Below are positions 8,387 through 16,202 of a stretch of 64,000 nucleotides of DNA, piece after piece; the stretch's first letter is position 1; every line of letters starts with the position of its first letter. The position numbers were made by a program, and so were the translations under genes. Origin of the DNA: Microbacterium hydrocarbonoxydans. GTDB lineage: Bacteria; Actinomycetota; Actinomycetes; Actinomycetales; Microbacteriaceae. A model generated the notes under the pieces. The model was not told the DNA's origin, did not search any database, and worked only from the letters and a program-made list of their open reading frames with translations. Location of the stretch: NCBI RefSeq assembly GCF_000956475.1, contig NZ_JYJB01000007.1, positions 186,001 through 250,000 on the forward strand, given 5' to 3'.

Positions 8387-9681
8387 TGGAGCTCGGACAG
8401 ACGCAGAACGCGGTCGACCTGATTCCCGGCTCGCCGTCCAGCGCGCGTGCCGGGGCCACCTTGTGGCGGGAGACCGCGACGCGAGCGGGTGATACCCGGG
8501 CGGCGTTCGCGAAGCTCGATGATGACGGCTCGTGGTCGGGTGCGGCCTATGACCTGTATCTGGAGCGCTTCGATCAGCCGTTGTCGTACTGGCAGACCAC
8601 GAGTGACACGTTCACTGCTGCGGCGAACGCGCTCGACAACTTCGCGGGCGCTCTGGAGTGGGCGCAGGGTGAAGCCGCGCTCGCGATCGAGTTGTGGAAC
8701 GCGGCGGAGGCGGAGTCGGCTGCGGCGCTGGTGGAGCACAAGGAGTATGTGAGCTCGTTGCGCCAGGGTACCGGCGTGCGTCACGTCGAGGTCGATGTTC
8801 CGTTCGTCGACCCCTCGGGTGCCGCGCATCTGGAGGCGCAGGAGGTGCTCGCGAACGCTCGGTACCAGTTGGATGTGCTGGCGACCGGGTACGCGAACAT
8901 CATCGGCGCAGCGGGTGACGCGGCACCGCTGCCGCTCACCGCAGAAGAGGCGCAGCAGGTGGTCACGGATGCCGTCGTCAGCACGGTGATCGACATCACC
9001 GTCGTGCAACCGTTCCTGTCCACGCTGAACTTCCTCGGCGGGATCGCTCAGACCCTCTGGGAGCATCCTGACCTCGTGTTCGAGATGCTCGGAGGCATCC
9101 TCGGAATCGTCGGAGGCGGCGCGCTGATCATCGGCGGCGGCGGGCTGGAAGTCGTGACCGTCGGAGCAGGCACCCCGGTCGCTGGCCCCGCGATCGCCGG
9201 CGGTGTCGCAGTTGCCGCGGGCGGCGCAGCGCTCCTCGGAGACAGCATGAACAAGCTGTTCAACGAAGCGAGAACCACCGAACGGCAGCCAGGCGTGGAT
9301 CGTGGCGACGGACGCGACGACGGCGGGCACTGGACCAGCCGGGACCCCGATGCGCCCCCTATCGACCACAAATTGAAGGAACAACAGGGAATCGACCAGG
9401 TGGCAGAAGACCTAAAAGTGGACGTCATCCAGGACAGGGTGCATGTCGACTATCCGGGGTCGCCCCAGGGCGGCAGATACTACGACGGTCTTTATCGCAA
9501 CCCTGACGGGACGTACACCGGCGTGGAAGTGAAATCCGGAGGCGCTAACGTTGACTACCAGCGCCCTGGGAACGTGCAACGGCAATTCGACTCCCAAGTG
9601 AGCCCGGACAGTCCCGCCGTTGGTTATCTCAATGGCGAAGAGGTCAAAGTCATCGAAGTGATAGTGGTGCACATCCCATGA
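8386..9681 (+). CDS. WXG100-type polymorphic toxin with C-terminal REase-like nuclease domain
   Basis: 431 residues in three parts. Residues 1-220 are alpha-helical and WXG100/LXG-like with W50-S-G52. Residues 230-285 are a Gly/Ala-rich hydrophobic region (GGILGIVGGGALIIGGGG). A hydrophilic linker leads to a C-terminal toxin of about 95 residues. The toxin has a PD-(D/E)XK-like signature D367...E381-V-K383 (YYDGLYRNPDGTYTGVEVKSGG), pointing to a nuclease. Such proteins are exported by type VII (Esx/YukB) systems and act on competitors. The ATG overlaps the WXG100 frame stop (TGATG) and the next ATG overlaps its stop. The last 300 bp look less GC-rich, as expected for an exchangeable tip. Nuclease activity is inferred. 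Confidence 0.75.
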   Translation: MELGQTQNAVDLIPGSPSSARAGATLWRETATRAGDTRAAFAKLDDDGSWSGAAYDLYLERFDQPLSYWQTTSDTFTAAANALDNFAGALEWAQGEAALAIELWNAAEAESAAALVEHKEYVSSLRQGTGVRHVEVDVPFVDPSGAAHLEAQEVLANARYQLDVLATGYANIIGAAGDAAPLPLTAEEAQQVVTDAVVSTVIDITVVQPFLSTLNFLGGIAQTLWEHPDLVFEMLGGILGIVGGGALIIGGGGLEVVTVGAGTPVAGPAIAGGVAVAAGGAALLGDSMNKLFNEARTTERQPGVDRGDGRDDGGHWTSRDPDAPPIDHKLKEQQGIDQVAEDLKVDVIQDRVHVDYPGSPQGGRYYDGLYRNPDGTYTGVEVKSGGANVDYQRPGNVQRQFDSQVSPDSPAVGYLNGEEVKVIEVIVVHIP

Positions 9682-10157
9682 ACGCAACAAAAACTCACGG
9701 CCAGGACAGCAACGGCACCTTCATCCGATACTTTCAGCCACCGATGAGCATGACTGCTCCGGAGTATCTGCGACACCTAATCGGGCTGATGGACGGCGAG
9801 AGTCGGACGACGTTCTCGATCTGGCGGCTTCCGGAGCCCGGCGGCGATCCGACGAAGAGGGGTGAGACGTTCATACAGGCGGCGGGGAGCGCCGACAAGT
9901 TGGCGATCGAGGCGCGGGTGATGACGTCCGATGGGACCTCGCATCTGTTCGCGGTGGGCCGTCAGGAACCTCACAACGGAGAGACGACGACGGTTCCGAT
10001 CAGTGACAAGCGCATGGTTCGGGTCTTCACGAACGAGATCTTCACGGCCGATGAGGCTGCAGTGATCTTCATGACCTTCTACCTGACCGATGCCGTCGCT
10101 CAGCCGTATCAGCTGCGCGAGATCGACGTCAGCGTCCCGCAGTCCGAGGAGCGGTGA
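9678..10157 (+). CDS. Putative immunity protein for the upstream toxin
   Basis: A 159-residue cytosolic protein with no recognisable domain. It has mixed alpha/beta character, a central segment FAVGRQEPHNGETTTVPISDK and an acidic C-terminal end (DVSVPQSEER). It is assigned only by position: its ATG overlaps the toxin stop (ATGA), the standard toxin-immunity arrangement, and a WXG100 gene follows 3 bp after its stop. The first codons (MNATKTHGQDSNGT) use A-rich codons unlike the neighbourhood, continuing the composition of the toxin tip. Confidence 0.65.
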   Translation: MNATKTHGQDSNGTFIRYFQPPMSMTAPEYLRHLIGLMDGESRTTFSIWRLPEPGGDPTKRGETFIQAAGSADKLAIEARVMTSDGTSHLFAVGRQEPHNGETTTVPISDKRMVRVFTNEIFTADEAAVIFMTFYLTDAVAQPYQLREIDVSVPQSEER

Positions 10158-10160
10158 GCC

Positions 10161-10445
10161 GTGCAGATCCGCGTCCGGCACGATGACGTCGCCGCACTCG
10201 TTGCGGAGATGGCGGTCGTCGGCAGGAGGATCGCCATCGTGCTGGAGAACCTCGACCGCGAATCGAAGCTGCTGCAGTCCGACTGGACAGGGGAGGCGCG
10301 CGATGCGTACCGCGTCGCTCACGCGCAGTGGACCGCTGCGCAGCACGCGATGAACGACGTCCTCCGCGAACTCACCCGCCGCCTCGCCAGCACCAACCAG
10401 CACAGCATCGACGCCAGCACCTCCGCCGTCAACGTCTGGGAATGA
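10161..10445 (+). CDS. WXG100-family (ESX/EsxA-like) protein
   Basis: 94 residues, two predicted helices around the W42-T-G44 turn (LLQSDWTGEARDAY), the hallmark of WXG100 proteins secreted as helical-hairpin dimers by type VII machinery. It starts at GTG 10161, three bases after the immunity stop, with GAGGAG about 9 nt upstream. It closes the toxin module and may serve as secretion partner in place of the frameshifted WXG100 gene. No EccC/YukB ATPase is in the window. Confidence 0.85.
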   Translation: MQIRVRHDDVAALVAEMAVVGRRIAIVLENLDRESKLLQSDWTGEARDAYRVAHAQWTAAQHAMNDVLRELTRRLASTNQHSIDASTSAVNVWE

Positions 10446-10476
10446 AGCGCGACTTCACGTGGCTCCGAGGCAGGCA

Positions 10477-10501
10477 CACCGCGACAGCCTAGGCCGAGGC
10501 G
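10477..10501. repeat. 25-bp perfect direct repeat, right copy
   Basis: Same 25 bp as 7959-7983. This copy covers the stop codon and last four sense codons of the histidine kinase gene plus the bases just beyond it, so at least half of it is native to that gene. With the left copy it frames 2.5 kb holding only the WXG100/toxin genes. Confidence 0.9.
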
Positions 10502-11568
10502 ACGGGCTCATACAGACCCGGGTGCGGATGCGGCAGCCACACCGTCACGTTGAGCCCGCCCCCGACCCGGGAGGTGAGGACCAGCGTGCCCTCGTGCGCC
10601 TGCGCGATGCGCTGCACGATCGCGAGGCCGAGCCCGGCGCCGGCATGGTCGTCGTCGTGCGTGCGCGCCGTCCCGCGCTGGAACGGCTCGGCGAGGGTCG
10701 CGACGAGAGCGGGGGAGAGCACGGGGCCGGTGTTCTCGACAACGACGGCCACCGCCTCGGCGAGCGAGTGCGTGCGGACCGTCACGGCGCCATTCTCGGG
10801 CTCGTTGTGCACGATGGCGTTGTGCACGAGGTTGGTGATCAGCTGCTGCAGCAGTGCGCCGTTGCCGACGACGTGCGCGGCGTCGCCGCCGACGTCGATC
10901 GTCAGCCCCCGCTTGTCGGCGAGCGGAAGCAGCGACTCCACGGCCTCCTCTGCGAGCAGAGAGAGATCGACGCTCTCGCGGGTGAAGGCCCGGCGCTCGG
11001 CACGGCTGAGAAGGAGCAGCGCCTCGGTGAGCTCGATGGCCCTGGCGTTCACCTCCTGCAGCCTGTCGATCAGCGCGTCGACGTCGCGGTCGGGGTCGGC
11101 TCGGGCGACCTCGAGCACGGTCTGCGAGATCGCGAGCGGCGTGCGCAGTTCGTGCGAGGCGTTCGCGGCGAAGCGCTGCTGCTCGGCCATGTTCTGCTCG
11201 AGCTGGTCGAGCATCGAGTCGAACACGTCGGCGAGATCTCGGAACTCGTCGCGCGGCCCCTCGAGGGCGACCCGGTGCGAGAGCGATCCGTGCGCGGCGA
11301 GCTGGGCTGCGTAGCCGATGCGGTTGAGAGGCGCCAGCATCCGTCCCGCCAGCCACCACCCGCCGGCCCAGCCGATCACGAGCAGCACGATCATCACCAG
11401 GATCGCGACCGGCACGAAGGCGCGGAGCAGGTCGGAGCGGTTGGGGAAGAAGTCGACCGTGTCAGGTACGTATCGCAGCAGGAACAGACCGACCGCAGCC
11501 AACAGCAGCGCACCGGACACGACGACGATCCCTGCATAGCTCAGTGTGAGCTTCATGCGCGCGGTCAT
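10489..11568 (-). CDS. VanS-like sensor histidine kinase
   Basis: 359 residues from the ATG at 11568. Two TM helices (about 8-30 and 50-75) flank a short external loop. A HAMP linker follows (RMLAPLNRIG), then HisKA with the phospho-acceptor His in NASHELRTPLAI, then HATPase with NLVHNAIVHN and GLGLAIVQRIAQAHEG. An in-frame ATG at 11592 would add 8 residues and overlap the regulator gene by 14 bp. It lies downstream of and in the same direction as the VanR-like regulator. The short sensor loop resembles VanS proteins that respond to cell-wall agents. The ligand is not known. Confidence 0.85.
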   Translation of the reverse strand: MTARMKLTLSYAGIVVVSGALLLAAVGLFLLRYVPDTVDFFPNRSDLLRAFVPVAILVMIVLLVIGWAGGWWLAGRMLAPLNRIGYAAQLAAHGSLSHRVALEGPRDEFRDLADVFDSMLDQLEQNMAEQQRFAANASHELRTPLAISQTVLEVARADPDRDVDALIDRLQEVNARAIELTEALLLLSRAERRAFTRESVDLSLLAEEAVESLLPLADKRGLTIDVGGDAAHVVGNGALLQQLITNLVHNAIVHNEPENGAVTVRTHSLAEAVAVVVENTGPVLSPALVATLAEPFQRGTARTHDDDHAGAGLGLAIVQRIAQAHEGTLVLTSRVGGGLNVTVWLPHPHPGLYEPVASA

Positions 11569-11578
11569 GCCGCGGCGC

Positions 11579-12250
11579 CTAGGCATCGGCATCCGTTCCG
11601 ATGCGATAGCCGACGCCCGGCACCGTGAGGATCAACCAGGGCTCGCCCAGGCGCTTGCGCAGTGACGACACCGTGATGCGGACGGCGTTCGTGAACGGGT
11701 CGGCGTTCTCGTCCCAGGCGCGCTCGAGCAGCTCCTCGGCGCTGACGACGCCGCCGTCGGCACCGACGAGCACCTCGAGAACCGCGAACTGCTTGCGCGT
11801 CAGCGCGACATAGCGCCCGTCGCGGAAGACCTCGCGGCGGAACGGATCGAGCCGAAGCCCGGCGATCTCGAGCACCGGGGGCCTGGCGTGCTGACGGCGA
11901 CGATCGAGGGCACGCAGCCGCAGCACGAGCTCGCGGAGCTCGAAGGGCTTGGTGAGGTAATCGTCGGCCCCGATCTCGAAGCCGGTCTCCTTGTCGTCGA
12001 GGCGGTCGGCGGCCGTGAGCATGAGGATCGGGATGCCGCTGCCCGACGCGACGATCGATCGTGCGACGTCATCGCCGGATGGACCGGGGATGTCGCGGTC
12101 GAGCACCGCGAGGTCGTAGGAGTTGATGCTCAGCAGCTCGAGCGCGGTGTCGCCGTCGCCCGCGATGTCTGCGGCGATGGCCTCGAGGCGGAGTCCGTCG
12201 CGAACAGCCTCGGCGAGGTAGGGCTCGTCCTCGACGATCAGCACTCTCAT
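11579..12250 (-). CDS. VanR-like OmpR-family response regulator
   Basis: 223 residues. A receiver domain (VEDEP acidic pair, phosphorylatable Asp in LAVLDRDIPG, Thr in MLTAAD, Lys in LTKPF) is joined to an OmpR-type winged helix (RYVALTRKQFAVLEVLV...VRITVSSLRKRLG...VPGVGYRIG). The start at 12250 leaves an 88-bp divergent gap to the carboxypeptidase operon. That gap carries phased GCATA half-sites, so this protein probably controls that operon and its own expression. Confidence 0.9.
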   Translation of the reverse strand: MRVLIVEDEPYLAEAVRDGLRLEAIAADIAGDGDTALELLSINSYDLAVLDRDIPGPSGDDVARSIVASGSGIPILMLTAADRLDDKETGFEIGADDYLTKPFELRELVLRLRALDRRRQHARPPVLEIAGLRLDPFRREVFRDGRYVALTRKQFAVLEVLVGADGGVVSAEELLERAWDENADPFTNAVRITVSSLRKRLGEPWLILTVPGVGYRIGTDADA

Positions 12251-12259
12251 GGGTTCCGA

Positions 12260-12306
12260 GCATACGCACCCGCGCATATCGGGAGCATATGCAAAAGCGC
12301 ATACGC
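12260..12306. promoter_or_regulatory. Phased GCATA half-sites between vanR-like gene and vanY operon
   Basis: Four related half-sites, GCATACGC (12260), GCATAT (12274), GCATATGC (12285) and GCATACGC (12299), are spaced 14, 11 and 14 bp. Repeated half-sites at about helical-turn spacing suit dimeric OmpR-type regulators. They sit centrally in the divergent promoter region. Confidence 0.6.
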
Positions 12307-12338
12307 CCTCGCAACAGGCGCCCTTCTTCACTGGAAGC

Positions 12339-12953
12339 ATGAACAACAGCCGCTCCCGAAGACAGCGACGCCTCACCGCCACGATCGGTGTCGCGCTGCT
12401 GGCCGCCATCGCGATCACGTCGATCGTGCTGATCGGCCAGCAGGCCTCCTCTCCTGCCTCCGCCACCGTCGGAGCCCCGCTCAGCGATGGGCAGGTCGGC
12501 GAAGACGACGGGAAGATCGACGAAGCCGACCGCATCTCGGTGTTCTCCGACACCCCCGCGGTCTCGAACCTCGACCCTGCACTGCTCGCGGCGGTGCGGA
12601 AAGCTGCGACCGCCGCGGAGCAGGACGGTGTGCGCCTTCACGTGAACAGCGGATGGCGCTCGGCCGCCTATCAGGAGGAGCTGCTGGCGGATGCCGTCGA
12701 GAGATACGGCTCTGCGGCGGAGGCGGCCCGCTGGGTCGCGACGCCCGAGCGGTCGGAGCATGTCTCCGGTGACGCGGTGGATCTCGGGCCCGTGGCCGGC
12801 CAGGAGTGGCTCTCGCACCATGGCGCCGAGTACGGCCTCTGCCAGATCTACGGCAACGAACCGTGGCACTTCGAACTGCGTCCCGAGGCGCCCGCGAACG
12901 GGTGCCCCTTCATGTACGACGATCCCACCGCCGACCCGAGGACACAGCGATGA
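12339..12953 (+). CDS. vanY: M15-family D,D-carboxypeptidase (VanY type), membrane-anchored
   Basis: 204 residues. An N-terminal anchor helix (about 13-35) is followed by an M15B domain with the SGWRSAAYQ loop, zinc ligands His and Asp in SEHVSGDAVDLG, and EPWHFE with the third His and catalytic Glu. The anchor places the enzyme outside the membrane, so it should trim terminal D-Ala from peptidoglycan precursors or stems, as VanY does; VanX/VanXY enzymes are cytosolic. First gene of a four-gene operon; its stop overlaps the racemase ATG. Confidence 0.87.
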   Translation: MNNSRSRRQRRLTATIGVALLAAIAITSIVLIGQQASSPASATVGAPLSDGQVGEDDGKIDEADRISVFSDTPAVSNLDPALLAAVRKAATAAEQDGVRLHVNSGWRSAAYQEELLADAVERYGSAAEAARWVATPERSEHVSGDAVDLGPVAGQEWLSHHGAEYGLCQIYGNEPWHFELRPEAPANGCPFMYDDPTADPRTQR

Positions 12954-14068
12954 CTCTCCTGCTCGCCCCGCCGCCTCTGTCGCGGCTGCATGCCCCGACC
13001 CTGACCACGCTTCCCGCCGCGATCGCCGCCAACGTCGATCGCGTGCGGTCGGTGACGGCCGCCCGCATCATGGCCGTCGTGAAGGCCGACGGCTACGGTC
13101 ACGGCGCCGTCGCGGTCGCGAGGGCCGCCGTCGCCGCCGGTGCGGAATGGCTCGGAGTCACGGACGCCGCGGACGCCGCCGAGTTGCGCGAAGCGGGCCT
13201 CGACGTGCCGATCCTGGCGTGGCTGAACCCCGCGGGCGTCGATGCCGCGCAGGTGGCGCGTGACCGCGTCGACCTCGCGGTGGGATCCGTGGAGGAGCTT
13301 CGGCAGCTCGTCGCAGACGCCGTGGCGCCGGTGCGAGTGCACCTGCACATGGACACGGGGATGTCGCGCGGGGGGTGTCCCGTCGGCGAGTGGGACGAGC
13401 TGCTGCGAGTCGCGCGTGCCGCGGGTCCGCTCATCGAGGTCGTGGGCGTCATGGGCCACCTGCCTCGGGCAGATGAGGCGGATGCTCGTGCGAACGCGGC
13501 GTCGGTGCTGAGGATGCGCCAGGCGCGCGATGCGGTGCTCCGCGCGGGATTCGGTCCTCTGCTCGTGCACCTCGCCGCGACGGCAGGCACGCTCACCGAC
13601 CCGTCGACTCATTTCGATCTGGTGCGGGTGGGCGCCGGGCTCGTGGGGATCGACCCCTCGGAGACCGTGCAGCTGCGCGGGGCGTCGCGGCTGACGGCAT
13701 CTGTCGTGCACTCCTCGCTCGTACGGGCGGGCACGGCGGTCGGGTACGGGGGAACATACGCCACACGGCATGAGACCCACCTCAGCGTGATCGGCGTCGG
13801 CTACGCGGACGGGATACCGCGCGAGCTGTCGGAGGGGGCGGGTGTCGAGATCGGGGGGTCTCGGCATCCGATCGTCGGAAGGGTGTCGATGGATCAGATC
13901 GTCGTCGACACGGGGGCGCGGTCGTTCCCTCGGGGAACGATCGCGACCGTATTCGGACCGGAGGGCGCAGCCGTGCCCAGCGTGCAGGAATGGGCGCGCT
14001 GGGCCGGCACGATCCCCCACACGATCGTGACGGGCATCGGCCCGCGCGTGCAGAGGAGCAGAGCATGA
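12950..14068 (+). CDS. alr: PLP-dependent alanine racemase (possible serine racemase)
   Basis: 372 residues with the Alr two-domain fold: a TIM barrel with PLP-Lys45 in AVVKADGYGHG, MDTGMSRGG, and the C-terminal domain with catalytic Tyr in GVGYADGIPR and RVSMDQIVVD. It makes D-Ala (or D-Ser) for cell-wall precursors in the cytosol. At the C-terminus the specificity position corresponding to Tyr354 of the Geobacillus enzyme falls in GIGPRVQR and is not Tyr, so substrate cannot be assigned. It overlaps the carboxypeptidase and ligase genes by 4 bp each, which suggests a dedicated role instead of a housekeeping one. Confidence 0.9.
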   Translation: MTLLLAPPPLSRLHAPTLTTLPAAIAANVDRVRSVTAARIMAVVKADGYGHGAVAVARAAVAAGAEWLGVTDAADAAELREAGLDVPILAWLNPAGVDAAQVARDRVDLAVGSVEELRQLVADAVAPVRVHLHMDTGMSRGGCPVGEWDELLRVARAAGPLIEVVGVMGHLPRADEADARANAASVLRMRQARDAVLRAGFGPLLVHLAATAGTLTDPSTHFDLVRVGAGLVGIDPSETVQLRGASRLTASVVHSSLVRAGTAVGYGGTYATRHETHLSVIGVGYADGIPRELSEGAGVEIGGSRHPIVGRVSMDQIVVDTGARSFPRGTIATVFGPEGAAVPSVQEWARWAGTIPHTIVTGIGPRVQRSRA

Positions 14069-15147
14069 GGGTGCTGGTCATCGGCGGAGGGCAGAATTCG
14101 GAGCATGAGGTGTCGCTGGCTTCGGCAGCGGCGGTCGCGGATGCGCTGCGCTCGGGTGGTCACGAGGTGCGCACCGCGACGATCTCTCCAGAGGGCGTGT
14201 GGGATGCGGCACCGGCGGGCACGCGTGCGCAGTCGCTTGCCGCCGCGATGCCGGCGTTGGCGTGGGCCGACGTCGTCTTCCCTGCGGTGCACGGCGTGCT
14301 CGGGGAAGACGGCGCGCTGGCCGCACTGTGCGCACTGGCGGGTGTGCCGGTGGTGGGCTCGGGGCTGCGAGCGGGCGCGGTCGGCATGGACAAGCATGCG
14401 ACGAAGCTCGTGGCGGAGGCTGCGGGCATCGCGACGGCACCGGGCTTCGTGATCTCGTCGTCGGCGATCGGCGACGTCGAGTTCGAGGCGCCCGTGGTCG
14501 TGAAGCCGGTGTCGGCCGGGTCGAGCCACGGAGTCGCGCTCGTGAGCCGGCCGGAGGATCTGCTCGATGCGCTGCGAGCCGCGGCGCGGTTCGACGATCG
14601 GATCCTGATCGAGGAGGTCGTGCGCGGGCGCGAGATCGATGTCGCCGTGATCCGTGAGGCGGGGGGTGTGCGCTGGGCTGCTCCGCCACTGGAGATCCAT
14701 GCGCGCGGTCTGTTCGACACCGCGATGAAGTACGACGGCAGCGCGCGTTTCACCGTGCCCGCCGCACTGACCACCGCCGAGACCGCGACGCTGACCCGCG
14801 CCGCTGTCGCGATGTTCGACGCACTCGGCTGCGCCGGGGTCGCGCGCATGGACTTCTTCCTCACAGAGCGGGGCCCGGTGCTGAACGAGGTCAACACCAT
14901 GCCTGGGCTCACCGCGGCGTCGCAGGTGCCGCGCATGTTCGCCGCCGCCGGGATCGAGTACCCAGAGCTCTTGGACCGCCTCGTGCGCGCGGCTGTCCCG
15001 TCCATCGGTGAGGACGTTTCGTCTCGCTTCGCTCGCTCAACGACCGGGGAGTCCGGGCGGACGAGCGGGCGGGCGGATGGTGAGGACGTTTCGTCTCGCT
15101 TCGCTCACTCAACGACCGGGGAGCTGGAGTCAGGCGTGAGGCGGTGA
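14065..15147 (+). CDS. ddl: D-Ala-D-Ala/D-Ser-type ligase with repeat-derived C-terminal tail
   Basis: 360 residues. An ATP-grasp ligase core spans about 1-312: GGGQNSEHEVSLAS, FPAVHGVLGEDG, VVKPVSAGSSHGV and the metal-binding end MDFFLTERGPVLNEVNTMPGLT. The omega-loop segment near residue 222 reads AMKY, the Lys-Tyr of D-Ala-adding and D-Ser-adding enzymes, not the His of VanA-type D-Ala-D-Lac ligases. The last 47 residues come from two copies of a dispersed DNA repeat (EDVSSRFARSTTGE, EDVSSRFAHSTTGE) and probably have no catalytic role. Coupled by overlaps to the racemase and the membrane acyltransferase gene. Confidence 0.9.
   Translation: MRVLVIGGGQNSEHEVSLASAAAVADALRSGGHEVRTATISPEGVWDAAPAGTRAQSLAAAMPALAWADVVFPAVHGVLGEDGALAALCALAGVPVVGSGLRAGAVGMDKHATKLVAEAAGIATAPGFVISSSAIGDVEFEAPVVVKPVSAGSSHGVALVSRPEDLLDALRAAARFDDRILIEEVVRGREIDVAVIREAGGVRWAAPPLEIHARGLFDTAMKYDGSARFTVPAALTTAETATLTRAAVAMFDALGCAGVARMDFFLTERGPVLNEVNTMPGLTAASQVPRMFAAAGIEYPELLDRLVRAAVPSIGEDVSSRFARSTTGESGRTSGRADGEDVSSRFAHSTTGELESGVRR
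15010..15123. repeat. Two CGTCTCGC-CGCTCAACGACCGG repeats at the 3' end of ddl
   Basis: Near-identical copies at 15010-15050 and 15080-15123 (AGGACGTTTCGTCTCGCTTC followed by GCTCGCTCAACGACCGGGG). Both are in the same reading frame inside the ligase gene and encode its C-terminal tail. The same family forms the dense block at 42.28-42.59 kb and enters kdpB at 55.36 kb. Confidence 0.88.
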
Positions 15148-16202
15148 CCGCACGAGTCCGTGAGGGCTGGCCCGACGTCGCGAAAGGCATCTGCATCGTC
15201 CTCGTGGTGCTGTGGCACGTCGTCACGAAGCACATGATCGACATGCCGGGCGCCAGTGGGGTCACCGGATTCTGGGCGACTCTGAACGCGCAGCTGCTCC
15301 CACTGCGGATGCCCCTGTTCTTCCTGGTCTCCGGGATGTTCGCCGGGCGCGCGGTGACCGCGATCGACGGAACGAGCTGGCGGCGACGGGCGGCCCGTCT
15401 CGCCGCGATGTACGTCGTCTGGGTGCTGATCCAGACGCTCGCGCTCGCGCTGGCCCCGGACTTCGACACGGCCAGAGCGAAGGATGCCGGTGAACTGCTG
15501 GCGCAGCTGACCATCAGCCCGACGAACCTCTGGTACCTGCTCGCGCTCGCCGCCTACCTTCTGGTCGCGCGCCTGAGCCGTGACGTTCCCACATCGGTCG
15601 TGCTCCCGGTCGCGTTCGTCGTGTCGGCGGTCGCGGCATCCGGCCTGCTTCCCGATCTCGGCAATCTCTGGCAGGTGGTGCAGAACCTGTTCTTCTTCGT
15701 CGCGGGGCTGCGGCTTCGTGGCACGATCGAGAGTCTCGCTGCGCACGCCAGCCCCCTGCGCATGTTCATGCTCGCAGCGGCATACGCCTGTTGTGCTGCT
15801 GTCGTCGGCATTCTCGGCATGCGCCAGTGGCCAGGAGTCTGGCCTCTCCTGTCGGTGACGGCGGTGGTCTTCGGGGTCACCGCCTGCGCCGTGCTCGACC
15901 GGCGCGTGGAGTGGCTGGCGGGCCCGCTGAGGTGGGTCGGCCGGCGGACGCTGCCGGTCTACGTGATCCACGTGATCCCGCTCGCCCTGATCGATGGCGC
16001 ACTGCGTGGGGCCTGCATCCGCACATCGCCTCTGATCGAGGCGGTCGAGCCGCTCCTGCTCACCACCCTTGTGATCGCGATCTGTCTGGCGGCGCATATG
16101 GTGCTGGTGCGCTGCGGCCTCGGCGTGCTGTTCGACCCGCTTCTGCTCAGTGAGCGACTGCGCCGCCGGCCCGCTAAAGCCGGTCGACTCCCGTCACGGT
16201 GA
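15144..16202 (+). CDS. Acyltransferase-3-family membrane protein
   Basis: 352 residues with about ten TM helices. The acyltransferase-3 signature is present: RVREGWPDVAKGICIVLVVLWHV near the N-terminus (conserved His in LWHV), FFLVSGMFAG, and the late VGRRTLPVYVIHVIP. Members transfer acyl groups across the membrane; the same domain forms the N-terminal half of VanT serine racemases of D-Ser-type glycopeptide resistance. GTG start overlaps the ligase stop (GTGA). Its 3' end overlaps the convergent helicase gene by 29 bp. Confidence 0.85.
   Translation: MTARVREGWPDVAKGICIVLVVLWHVVTKHMIDMPGASGVTGFWATLNAQLLPLRMPLFFLVSGMFAGRAVTAIDGTSWRRRAARLAAMYVVWVLIQTLALALAPDFDTARAKDAGELLAQLTISPTNLWYLLALAAYLLVARLSRDVPTSVVLPVAFVVSAVAASGLLPDLGNLWQVVQNLFFFVAGLRLRGTIESLAAHASPLRMFMLAAAYACCAAVVGILGMRQWPGVWPLLSVTAVVFGVTACAVLDRRVEWLAGPLRWVGRRTLPVYVIHVIPLALIDGALRGACIRTSPLIEAVEPLLLTTLVIAICLAAHMVLVRCGLGVLFDPLLLSERLRRRPAKAGRLPSR

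Noticed and set aside
7959..10501. Prophage or integrative element bounded by att sites
   Set aside because: No integrase, excisionase or phage gene lies between the repeats; only an insertion-like module is supported.
14065..15147. VanA-type D-Ala-D-Lac ligase with VanHAX-like operon
   Set aside because: The omega loop has Lys-Tyr instead of the His of VanA-type ligases, and no VanH dehydrogenase or VanX is present.
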